DNA from: Otis tarda
Lineage: Eukaryota; Chordata; Aves; Otidiformes; Otididae
DNA: 64,000 nucleotides
NCBI GenBank assembly: GCA_026413225.1
Contig: CM048552.1
Span: 169,582,053-169,646,052, forward strand
Direction: 5' to 3'
In this document: positions 41,666 through 53,800 of the stretch, piece by piece
How the letters are laid out: every line of letters starts with the position of its first letter
Numbering within the stretch: the stretch's first letter is position 1
Made by a program: the position numbers and the translations under genes
Notes under the pieces: generated by a model
The model's database searches: none
What the model was told of the DNA's origin: nothing
What the model saw: the letters and a program-made list of their open reading frames with translations, nothing else

Positions 41666-44600
41666 GTGTATTTGCTTGAGTGCTTTGACGTTCAAGGAAA
41701 GCCAAAACAAATGGGTCACAAGTAAGAGTGATGTGAAATTCAGATTTGCATTTGAATGAATGTTCGCAGATCTCTTTCATATTCCCTCGGGCCATGAAAA
41801 CTACAGACACAGATTACTGAGAAATCTCTAGACTGAGTGATTGATATGGATTGTATTTGCCATGTAAATGTATAGTGTTTAATACTGTATCTACACAAAT
41901 ACAATGCTGATTGACAAACTTGCTCAGAAAGAGTCATCTCCTAGGAGGAAGAAGTCATTAACATTTTAAAAAGCAAAATCCTGAAGGAAGGCTGTTCAGA
42001 CACTGCAAAGGAAGGTGGTACTTTGAAAAAATACGCGAAGGTATGAGCAGTCAATATTAAGGATTCCTTTGTTTTCATTGGAACAAAATGCAAGGATTTT
42101 TTTTTTCAGTAAGAGAAACACTTGATATGCAAGCTAGAAGAATTCAAAAAAGGATTGAGGAGTAATTAATTTTATGATATACACTGTAAAATAAAAACAG
42201 AATTGTAAATTGCATATTTAAATTTTAAAAAATGAGAAAATGTATAACATGTTAAAGAAGTCTTTAGCATGTGAGCTCCACAGAGGACTACAAAGGGGAA
42301 GGACACTAGCTCTGAATGTAGCCTACTTGCTCACAAGTTTCCAGAGAGCAATCCTCTAAGACAAACAATATGCCGCTGTTCAGGGGAAAAAAGTAACATT
42401 TATTAGGTAAGTTTTTTTTACTTAGGTAACTTACGGCACGTGAGTAAGATATCAGTTGAAATAGTCACCATTTGCCGTAGTGCCCTGCTTTGAAGAATGA
42501 GAAAGTGCTTTCCATTTTAATGAGCAGTTGTAAAGGAAGATGTTAGTTCACACGGTGTCAGGGAGAGAATTGCCGATGGCATGAGCAAGAAGTATAATGA
42601 GTTTTGTTTTTATCAACAAAGTTTGCTGCATCTTCCAGTTTCCTTTTCAGTCTATGTGCACCCTCTTGTCAGAAAGGGTCCCTGCATCTTTCTTGATGTC
42701 CTCAGTCCGCTCTGCTTCTGTTGATCCCATACACCATTCCTTTGCCTTTTGGTTCCTGTCAACCTTTGTCTTTTCACTTTTTCTCCTTCTGCTTATTGCT
42801 TCCTCTCCTGCCTGCTAAAATGAGAGACACCTTCTCAAAGGACAGCCGAAGTACCATAAATCTTAAAACAATGGGGTTTGTGACCATCTTTCCTAGGTTC
42901 TGATTGTCAAAAAAAAAAAAAGAAACAACCTGACTGTTTTGAACAACTGTGTAGAGTGCTTTCATCTTGCACAAAATATCAAGGAAGGGCAATCAAGAGC
43001 ATATGATCATAGAATCCTATCACTTATTGCAAAACTTATAGTTAGCTTTTAAAATTGCAACTTTGGGAGGCTGCAGAAGTTGGTTTCTCACTTTGCTGGA
43101 GCACATCTGAAGCTGTGGGGCAGGCCTGCAACGTATTAAACTGTCTTGCTTCCTATTAATATTGCGAACAGCGAGCTCTCTGTGTGAGCCATGGGATGAC
43201 TCACTGCAACTTGCTCTCTGCTGGAAGAGGACTTGACGTCTGCAAAATCCAATTCCTTTCCAAAAGCAGGAGGTGGCCCTGTGAGTCTCCCACACTAGCC
43301 CTCTGTAGACTCACCAGCGACAAGTAGAGCAAGGCATAAAAGGTAATGTAGGCTGTGTTTGAAGGCAAGCTGTCATCCTTGTAGTTCAACTGTGCCTAAC
43401 CAAAAGTTGTTTTGAAATGCACTAACCTAGGGAACTAGAAATACAATTTTTTTAAGGCAACTCCACCTCTTTTTCTCTCTAGAACCTATAGCACTAGGGT
43501 TTCTCCCTCATTTCCAGTGTAATCGATACGAGAACTTACAGATAAGGTTGATAATTCTGCTTCTCAGTCTTGCCTGAGAGTCAATACGTTTCCTGAAATC
43601 ACAGCCTTTTTATCAAGAAGTTACTGAAGGTGCAATTCTCCTTCGTGATTTCTCCAGCAGCAAGGGAGTTTCCAGGGCCAATCTATTTGCTCTTCTTCCC
43701 CACTTGCGACAAGTTATTGCCTATGCAGCAATACTTGTTCAACTGCTTGTGCAGTCATGACCTAAAATTGGTCATTGTAGTGATCCCATGTTTTACAAGC
43801 CTTTCAAAAAAAAAGGGGAAGATGTCAAAGATGATTTCTCAGCAATGGTGACTAGCACATGCATTAAATATTATTAAATACTTACAATATTCCAGGACTA
43901 GCACACCAACAGGAGATCTTGACAGCTGCCTGTTGGTTCCAGGCTCTCACAGATACTTAAAATTAATTTTCTGCCCCATTCCTGCTTATTCCTTCAGCCT
44001 CCCCCCTTACCTGCCCTTCTCCCATTTACGCTCTCATCTGCTTTTAGCCTACATACTGCCTCTCCTTGGATTTCAGTATAGATCCTCCACTCTCTAAGGG
44101 AAATTGTAGGAATTTTTTGTGCCCTGGTCTTCTATTTGGCCAAATATGAGAGGCTGGCACAGAGAAAAAAGCAAGCAAAGTGTTCTTCTCTAGGCAAGAC
44201 TGAACTTGCAAAGGAGACTGAAGCTTCTTCTTCGAGCAGGACATTGGTCCTTGACTGCTGGCAGCACTCCTTATATCCTGCTTATGGCACACTTCTTTAT
44301 AGTGACATTTATTGTTACATGTAGGGCAATTTATAAGGATGCGAATCAATGAAATATCCCATTAGTTTAAGGAAGATAGAACTCCTCAGAGGTCTGTGGG
44401 CACAAACACAAAGTTTCTCCCAAGGCCACTTTGAGCCTGGCTCAAGGACCACTGGAAGCAGCTGGAATCTTTCAATAGGTCTAGGACCAGATGCAGCAGA
44501 AGACAAACCTTTTTTTCTCTTGGACTATCTGCCCTATTTATAAATACAATTACAGATGCAGTGGAGTAGCCTTGCAGTATTTGATCACTCACTGCAACAC

Positions 44601-46676
44601 GGGTATTTTAAATCTGTGGGTGAAAAATATTGATCCCATAGCAGCTCATCTTGTTTATTGTGATACACAATTACAAAAAGGTGAAAGAAATGAAAAAGTG
44701 ATGTTTATTCTCCAATAATGAATTTCTTAAAGAAAGATGTTTTCTTAGGAACTATTTACTGCAGGAAGCTTAGTAAAGCAGGTCTAATCCTGCTTAATGT
44801 GAGTTACACATACAACCGTAGATATAGACAATATATTTTAAACACAAATGGTCTACTGATTGAAATGTGAAAACCATTGCTTCTTCCTTGCAATTTCAAT
44901 AGCTCATATAACGGTATTCCAAGATCTGTGTTTTTAATAGTAGTGTGTTTTTCCTTTCAGTCTCTCCCTCAGACTACTGATATTATAAATGGTTTTTAAT
45001 CAGAAAAACTTAATAGATGTCATTGAATTTTGCATTAAAATAAATTAATTATTACTCTTAGTAAATGATCTCTTAGTAAGTTTTGTCCATCATGAGTAGA
45101 ACATAGATTTGTTTGTATTCTAGAATCGTCACATTTTACAAGATTGAAAAGTGTATAACATAATTTTAAATAGTTTTTAAAGCACAAGCTAATTTTGCAT
45201 ATTTGCTTGCTGCCTTAGAGTGTTGTACTCATTTCTATGAGGCAGATACTTAAACAGCCCTTCTCTAATAAGGTAAAAGTTGTAGAAAACACACATTTGA
45301 GAATTTGTAATTAAGTACTCAACTTGAGCACACTTAAAAATGCCAGAGGTAATGAATGATTCTTTGAAGCTTCTCGTTCATGGTAATCTTTTCATGCTAC
45401 AAAAAAAAGGCAAGTAATACTGTGACCAAACAAAATTAGAACCATAAATCAGATTAGCCCCTTGCTTAGTTTTTCACTAAACAACCAGTTCAATAAATCA
45501 CTCTGCATCGCTTATACATTATGCTTGCTGCTTTTCCTGTATCTACATCAGTACAACAGTGTGCCGTACAATGTTATTTGATATATGCAAAGGAAGTCAA
45601 TGGATATTTTTAAAAGAAAAGAGAAAAAAAGAGAGAATTTTTACTATTTTAAATACAGTACTATTTCCAGAGGATATTTGGTTGGAGAATAGGATCTGGC
45701 TGTAGCAGTGCAATAGGAGCATGCAGTAAATTTCTATGATTTCTCCTCCGGATACAGTCAGTTACTGGCTGCTATCATAAGTGACAGGATCAACTTCACT
45801 TTGTGAAATGTGAAGGTTAACTGTGTGATTCCTTTAGGTACACGTGAAATGACACCTCTGCATTTTCCTTTGAAGTTTTGTGTATGTGGTGCATTCCTAT
45901 CTATCTCTAATCTCACTGGCAGAGCTGGTCCATGACTGTTTCACAGTCTTTCACAAATTACCGACATGATTGCATTTCCCCCAGCCTTGCAACACAGCCC
46001 TGCACAAAGTCCCACGTGTTTCAGTTCACACTTTTTTGCCAAAAATGCAGTAAATATTTGCATGCATTTTCATGGTATGGCCTAGAGACAACAGGAGTGT
46101 GAGTCAGCTGGACTCACAATGTTCAGAGAAAGAGAGAGTAGTACTGGAAATTTTATTGCAGTCAAAAGCAAAGAAAATCTGCTTTCTATTCCCCATGCTT
46201 CTACCAGTGAACAAACTGCAAAGACCTCAAATTTGACTGGCAATAAGGAGAGCTGACAAATTAGTGTCTTTTAGCCATCCCAAGGTAATAATAATGGATA
46301 AACAAATTAATAAAGAAATAAGAATTGGTCCTTGATGCATCGTTGATTAGATCCCTTGTCTCTCGACTCTGTTTCTGCGCTTTTTCTGTTATCTATTCAG
46401 TATCTCTAAATAGTTGGAAACAACCTAAGTACAAACTGGAATGATGAGCACATGGGTTTTTTTGATTAACATTCCTATCTTTTGAATCTGGGACATTAAA
46501 GCTGTTTAACACATAATATTTTTATTTATAAGTATTGATTTTTATGTGAAAATAGTTTTTTTTTCTGAAATCAAAACTATTCTTAGGAATGGTGGTTCTG
46601 ACCTGACTGTGGTTGGAAAGGTTCCAAGGTGGAGCTTGAGACTGTAAGGTAGATAAGTACTTGCAGGCTAGCTAAT
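41666..46676. other. Unique non-coding DNA
   Basis: Open frames are at most about 101 codons and show no motifs. A short CATAGAATC near 43.01 kb is too small to call as CR1. Nothing else is recognised. Confidence 0.55.
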
Positions 46677-46764
46677 CATGGAATCATAGAATCATAGAAT
46701 CTTAAGGTTGGAAGAGACCTCCAAGATCATAAAATCCAACCATCAACCTAACATCACCATTAGC
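46677..46764 (-). mobile_element. CR1 3' end fragment, different subfamily
   Basis: The plus strand shows CATGGAATCATAGAATCATAG, then TTAAGGTTGGAAGAGACC and CCAAGATCATAAAATCCAACC with ATCAACCTAACATCACCAT. This is the reverse of a CR1 tail of the subfamily with a CATC-AACCC-ACACC 3' UTR, distinct from the copies at 27 and 63 kb. It is a short, 5'-truncated insertion. Confidence 0.88.
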
Positions 46765-47460
46765 TATCAATCACTATTCATAACAGTAGTAAATTGTTTG
46801 TCTAGGTCACAGGAGATCTTTAATCCGCATTTGTCAAAACAGGGACACACATGCTGCTGTTCCTGCATGGACTTTGCATGTTTTAGCTTAAAGTCTTTGG
46901 ATTACAGAGGACTCTTTGTCTCATGTTCTTTTCACTAATGTTTGTGAATGGATCTAGTTTTCATTCTGTATAAAATTTTTAAGTAATTAATCCTAGAAAT
47001 ACTTGACAAAATGCAGCCTGCATTTTCCTGTTATTTTTATCTGTAAAGTGTGCCAAGAAAGAGACATAATAGATACTATGAAAAATTGAGAATATTCTCC
47101 TTGTCTCTAGCATGCCTTTTGGCTTATTGAAGATATTTATAACTAGAGTATCAAACAGCCTGAACAGCTTCTCTTTAACAAAATGTTTTTGTTTACTACA
47201 CTGCTTTTTTTTTTTTTTAACTACACTGCTTTTATAACTAAGCTGCACAGCTTCTCTATGAATCAGCCAGTAGTCTCCCCTTTCTTTTCCAGATGAGGTA
47301 GCTGGGAAGCCGTTCATTCTTGGCTTGATCCTGGCTAGGAATAGAAGCCAAGTCTGCAAAAGAGATGACTTGTGTGTCATGGGGAGTCATGTTGCCTTAA
47401 ATTGGGCATTTTAAATCTTTGTAACTTGATAAATTGATAACTATTTTTTTCAACCATTAG

Positions 47461-47551
47461 ACTTCAGAGAGCCCAGTGAAAGAAGAGAAGCCTGTCTGTC
47501 TCACAGTTACTTCCCGTAAACTCATCGCTGAAAGGCTAGATGAGCACAGAG
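47461..47551 (+). CDS. Candidate coding exon (91 nt) of an unidentified gene
   Basis: The segment is preceded by a pyrimidine-rich acceptor (CTATTTTTTTCAACCATTAG) and followed by a strong donor (AG then GTGAGC). Only one of its three forward frames is open, and that frame reads as soluble charged protein, including SPVKEEKPVCLTV and RKLIAERLDEHR. It has 30 codons plus one base, so it enters in phase 0 and leaves in phase 1. No signal peptide, membrane segment or known motif is visible in so short a piece. The phase fits the candidate exon at 61859-61930, which suggests one gene with a ~14.3-kb intron. I do not recognise the protein. A chance acceptor/donor pair is possible, but the single open frame and its composition argue for a real exon. 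Confidence 0.5.
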
Positions 47552-50334
47552 GTGAGCTGTCCTCTGCTATTCTTTGCTGAAGTGGAAAAGTTGAATGTAT
47601 CAACAAGTCATTACTTGTATTGTATTATTTTAACTTTTGTAATATAATATATAATGTAAAAGTGTATTTATAAGACTCCTTGTTGGATCTTACTTGGGGA
47701 ACTTGGATTTGTTGACATATAGTGATTCATCCAAACTAGTTTTTGTAGTTCTTCATTTACTTCATGACCAGAAGGTGATTCAGTCCATTGGAGATTTGAA
47801 ATTAATCCTTTCTAATGAGATATCTTTGGTCACTATGACCTCTTCAGGAGACAAATTTGCTGGTTTCTGATTTTAAATCTTGTGTCCTAAACTCACTGCC
47901 ATGATTGAGACACTTATCCACAGTGCTGTTCTGTACACAAACAAACAGGATCATTTACCAGGGATGTCAATCTCAGTCCTTATTCTCTAGTGCTAAATTT
48001 TTGCTTTAAAAATCAGACATTTATATACAGATTATTTATTAATATATTATAGTATTTAACAATATTATATACTGAGAGCCTCATATGAGCTATGAAAATG
48101 AAAAAAAATCACAAAGGTACGGTATAGCAGATTCTTAGTGACATTGTATATTTCTGCTAGTATTATAATGTACTGGGTGGGCTGGGCATAAAAATGTCTG
48201 AATAAGGAAAGGATTCTTTACCCTTATTTTGATTTTTTTCATGTATTTGTATAAGGCAAAAGACTACCAATTATACATTCCCAAGAAAAAAAAAATATAT
48301 GTGAATATTGTTAGTGAAATAATTTTATAAAACATGAGACCTTGTTGTCTAATATTACCTAGATCCTGATGTACTTGACTTTTTATCTCTCAGTCAGCCA
48401 ACATGAGCCAAAAAGTGGCCTAAAGGCTTAGATGTTCCAGTGGTTACTCCAGCACAATCTAATCTGTGACCTCTATCCCTTTCGTTTTTATAATGTCCTT
48501 ATAAAAACATAGTACATTTAAGTATGTTAAAGTGCTACTGGCTATAATTAAAGTTCTGTCAGCCTTTCCATTATAAATCCCTCTTTTCAAGGTTTAATAT
48601 CTCAGCGGTTTCAATTCCCACTGGGCTAAACTTGATACAGAAGCTGTCAGCATGAATGCAAATCCCTCCTACCTTCAAAAATATTTTCAGTTCATGAAGT
48701 TGCTGTTTTTTATTGAGTCCTACAATCTGCAAAAGTATTTCTGATTAGCTCCCCTCCCAAAATCTCTCACACTGTCTTGTCTCAGCTTACATAAGTCAAG
48801 AAATAAATGTGTCCTGACTTTGAAATGCAGAAACACATCAATGGAGTTTCCTTTTTCCTTGTTATAGGCTGTACGTTGAGTGCAGCTTCTACCCGTATTG
48901 CAAACTGCTGACTTCAGGTTAGATCTCCAAACTCTTCCAGACTACGTGTGCTAGGATGTAGAAAGTAAAAGTTAATTCCCTTGGGCATAAACTAGTATAC
49001 CTCATACCTACCTTTCCTATCTTTATTCCCTAATACTGGACTGCATTCACTAAACTTTTGATTAGAGGCAAGTAGGTGACTCTGGGAGAAATTAGCAGAC
49101 AACTTGTTTAATGAATTTCTTAGGTTAAGGATAAGCCTATAGCCACTCAGTACCACTCTGCCTGACCATCTTCTACCTTAGCAATGCAAGTTGTATTTCT
49201 AGATAGGAAGGATAATGACCATTCTTGATCTCCAATATCAGAAAAAAAAAGTATATCTTGAAAGCTGAAGCAGCTCATGCAGAGCACCTTGGAACTGGCC
49301 TAAGCCAGAATGAAAATAATTGTCAACAGTGTGATGGTCTTTTGATTTCATTGATGTCCACATTTCAAGTTGTTATGGAACATTATAGAAAAAAAAGCAT
49401 TGGTATTTCCCTATTTCTTTTTTTTAGGTTTGATCTCCTACATAGACTCTCAAACAATTGATGTCTTAATCAAAAGATATTGCATCAGGACTACTTCATC
49501 TCTTCCATTCTGAGTCCATGGATATTATATTCCTGAACAGCAACTCTGCTTTACCCTCTCTCCTCCTCCCCTCTAGGCTTGTATTTCTGGAAGTGGAGGC
49601 TATTTATGTGACTAAAGACCTCAGAAGTAGAGGGACTTGGATCAACCCATTCTGAGTGACTGCTTAAACTTTGGGCTATTACAAGAAAGGACCATCTGGC
49701 TATCAAAGTGGAGGAGGTCATTTCAGGGTTTGGAGCTCAATTTCACAACCACAAAAAAAAAAAAAAAAACAGCTGAATCTGCAAATGAAATGACATATCC
49801 AGATTTTGAAATGTATTGTTTTTCTTTGATGTTTCTAATTGACTACCCTTGGCATGCCAGTGAGCATGAGTCCTGCTGCTCTCAACCCCATTCTAGGCAG
49901 TGTGTCCAGAGACACATGTATGCACAAGGATTCATGGCTGTCTGTGTAAACTTTTTAACATTGCAAAGGGACAAAAAAAGAAAAAACCTCTTGGTGTATA
50001 TATATATATATATATGTATGCATATATACACTTGTGAATACATATACATGTTTATACACATATACTTTGAAATATACTTTGCCTTTGAGTTTGTTTACAC
50101 TGTGTCAGATTGGAAAAGGGAAAACTGAGATATTGTCAAAATAACTCAGATACTACTGTTTTATCAGCAATAGCAGGAGAAAAATGACAAGCTGTTCATC
50201 ACAGATCTATGTCAGGTCTGAAATAGACTTCAGTGCCAAGTACCACCTGGGAACAAAGGAGACGGCTATTTTGGGCCCTTATTAGCATTTCCTCTTCTCT
50301 ACAGAAACCACTTGCCTTCTCTTTCAGAAGTGTT
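47552..50334. other. Probable intron, unique sequence
   Basis: If the flanking exon calls are right, this is the start of an intron. An A-run (about 49750-49769) and a (TA)n stretch (49997-50015) are the only structures. The frame 49637-50128 runs through both and is not a gene. Confidence 0.5.
49997..50015. repeat. (TA)n microsatellite
   Basis: About nine TA units followed by degenerate TATG/CATA alternation to about 50065. Confidence 0.85.
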
Positions 50335-50840
50335 TGTGGCAGGTTAACCTTGGATAACAGCCAAATTCCCACCCAGTTGCTCACTCAGTCTACCTCCTCT
50401 ATGGGACAGGGAAGAACATAGGATGAGAAACTTTGTGAGTTGAGTTGGCTGTTGGGGGCAAACCAGACTCCACTTGGGTATAACTATGTTACTAGAAAAT
50501 AAAGTGTTCAAGTAGTGGGAAACAAAAGAGATAAACATTAAAACCAACATCTTTCCCCTCCACTTTCCCAGGCTTAACTTCACTCCTTCACTCCTGACTC
50601 CTCTACCCACCTGTCTGTGCGGCACAGGGGCTGGGGAGCACAGGGAAGTTATGGTCAGTATGTAGCACCTTGTCTCTGCCAGTTCTTCCCTCCAGCACTT
50701 CTCCTCTGCTCCAGCTTGGGTTTTCCACAGGCTGCAGTTACTTCCTTCCTACAAACCTTTCCTTTCCTCATATCTCTACGCCATTGTAGGTACAGTGGTT
50801 TTAGAACTCAAGAGCTCCAGGCTTCCTGGAAAGCTGCTTA
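50335..50840 (-). mobile_element. Old, diverged ERV LTR remnant
   Basis: In reverse orientation this resembles the 3' half of the avian LTR group: GGTTAACC near the terminus, GTTGCTCACTC, a GGGACAGGGAAGA block, GAGTTGAG, then a pyrimidine-rich stretch with CCCAGGCTTAACTTCA and GTGCGGCACAGGGGC, similar to the matching parts of the 28.9-kb solo LTR (CCCAAGCTTAACATTA, GAGTGGCACAGGGGG). Divergence is much higher than in the other LTRs, so it is an older insertion. The far boundary is approximate. Confidence 0.65.
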
Positions 50841-53800
50841 TAGCTTACAGTAAATAGCAACAACACCCATCTGTGACTTCTTTTGTTACTGCGCAGTTCT
50901 AAACAGCAACAAAGCCAAACACAGTGGAGTAAAACAATGAAAACCTCTCACCTTTCTTATACAGCAGAAGGTGCAGAGATGCCATGTTATTTCTACAGTT
51001 AGGTTTCTAATGCAAACAGATTTACAATGAAACTAAAAAATGGGCAACTTATTTTAGTCTGTTTAAACTGGTTATGGTTTCATTAATACAAACAACTGAA
51101 AGAGTCGTATTTCAATCGAAAATAGTAATTTAAGTGGAGATGTGTTGAGAAACAATTGAGAGGGGAGAGTTTTCTAAATGCTTGGGAAAAATGCTTGTTG
51201 CAACAAAATTATGTATTTTCACACATAACAGCAATATGTTAGTGGAAGTGTTAAAAAAAAAATCCACACAATGAACTGTATGTAACTAGAACTAGTCTTA
51301 ACACTAAACCCTTAATACTGCAACATTGGCTGCCCTGTCAGTTTAGCCCTTTATCTGCTTTGGCTAGAAAGCATTGACTGCTATAAGCATGTCAGTGGAA
51401 TGTATCAATAGAGATGTAAGGACTTACCAGTCTAAGTAATAGCTCTATTGGCAAAGTGAATAAAGAGATTATCAATGGGGGAGCGGTATATACCTCTGCT
51501 CTGAACTGACTCATCCTTTGGGGTTTCACTTTTTGAACTATATTACTTTGTTATTTACTGTGATATTAAATAACACGACAAATAGCAAGAATCATGTGGA
51601 AAGTCATCTGATACACATCTGTCATGTTATCATGTTTCTTTTTTTGTGACTGTCTTGCATCTGATAAGCACCCACAACTTTGACTAAAGCTATAGACTGA
51701 AATGAAAAGACTGCTTCTTTGCAAAAAAAATGTAGATTTTCTTTCACTGCAAATCAGGATATTTGATGTCCTTTCCAGCAATTATAATTTATGGGCCAAA
51801 CTCAAGTATGTAATATGTAGTAGTAGAAATTATCTTTTTGAAAAAAAAATGATAGGATATTCTGTTAGAAGCCAAAGATGCTAGACATTCCTGAATATGA
51901 ACTGGAACTAGCCTTGTATGTGGAGCCCAAATTGGCTCGGGAGTAGGATTGGTAAGAGAAAAAGGTGCAAGAGATTAAAAGATGCACGCACCATAAAATA
52001 GTAAGGAGGAAAAATGAGTCAGAGAGATGGCCAGGACAGTTAGAACTAATCCTGCTTAAATTTCAAATAAAATATGCAATCAAGAAAAGTTCAGCGTCCT
52101 ACTTTCATGAAAGAAAAGTTGAATGCAAAGTGTTGCTTTTGGTCTAGTTCGCGTACAGCCCGGTGCCAGAACACACAGGCACTTTGTCTGCTCAGAAGCC
52201 TACAGCTGTTGTGCTTTTCAGTTTGGTTCACTTGAGTTCTTTTGTCATTCAGGTGCACCGCCTTATTGAACTAAATCCCCACGTATTTGGAAGTCACCGA
52301 AAAGAGGCTACATTTGTAGGCAGTCTAACTGTGCTTGTTATTGTTTGTGACTTGAAGTGGGTTCGTAAGATGATGGAATAAAATATTAATGAAAATGCAT
52401 TGGAAATGTGTTAAAGCAACCATTTCTGAAATAGCTAAAAAGAGAGCTTTTTTGAGGGGAAGGAAGCACTTTAGTTTTAGTTTTTAAATATATTTATATA
52501 CACATAAATATAAATACACACACACACACACAAACGAATGCACATCCTTCTACTTTTTAATGTATCCATAGATATCCAGCTGCAATCACAGAACTTCGTA
52601 ATAAACTATCTCATTTTCTTTACTGGACAGATTAATTTTCTGATCTGCCAATAATTTAATAATGATTGTAATATGTGGGAGGAAGGTGCTATACCAAACA
52701 CACTGGATTTTTGTAAATCTCTTTAACATTGGCAAGATCTAACAAAGATGCATGCTCCTATTACAAGATTTACACAATGCTAAATATTTTTAGATTGATT
52801 TCAGCAGAAGTACTCAGAGACGACTCTTGCAAGAGTCTCGAGAGGATCTAGTTTAGCATTAATTTTATACAAATGAAAAAGCACAACAAATGTAATATAA
52901 TTTGAACATTTAATCTGTTTACCTTTTAACCTTTATGAAATGGTAGACCTTGCATTTTCAACGTAATAAATGATTTGCAGGAATTCTTCCCTAATGTAAA
53001 TCTAAGATTTTTTTCTCATACCTATTGATTCTGCTTTAGTAATTTTGAATCTCTCTCAAACAAATGGTGAAAAGAGGAGTAACAAGAAGGAAATAATCAA
53101 ATGATTGCACACAGATTATTATTGCAACTAGTTTTTCTATTGTTTGCAAATATGAGAGTATTAAACTAGAATAATGTACATCAAAGTGACTCAGAGCTCT
53201 ATATAGTCTTTTTATTTCAGCTGAGATCTAAACATTTGTCTCCTGTGAGATAAAATAAACAGTAAGATAAGGACATGCCAGCTCACACAAAACCTAGCAG
53301 GAGAAGCTCTGGGGTTTTTTTGCAAGCCTTTTGGATTTGAATGAAGTTAGATGGTATCCAGTAAATGTAACGTTTCTCCCATGCTGTCTTTTCTCGTATC
53401 TGTATTTTCACAGTGCCATCTTCATTTGCTAGAATATACAGCAGAAAGTTGTTTGGGGGGAGCGGGCAATGAGGCCAATAATTTCTATTTTGAGCTTGGA
53501 TCAGAACTCAGATGTGTTCCCTAATTCACTTCTTATCCACATCACTAAATCCCTTATCCAAAGCTATGTAATGCACATCTGGGGTCTCTGCACCCTTATG
53601 GGCAGAGAAAAGCTGGTGTAAAGCTGTGATTGTGACTTCATTCTTTCTGTAGCATAACTACATCAACATGAAGTCATGGGCTCTGGTTTTTTTTTTTTTT
53701 TAAGAAATGGAGCAAAGAATAAAGTTTTCAGTTCTCCTCTGGGACAACTTTTGAACTTTTGGGGACAGAATAATTAGCACCCTGTGGTCAGTGTATAAGG

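Noticed and set aside
49637-50128. 163-codon open frame with repeated Tyr-Ile
   Set aside because: It is produced by an A-run and a (TA)n microsatellite and shows no protein-like composition.
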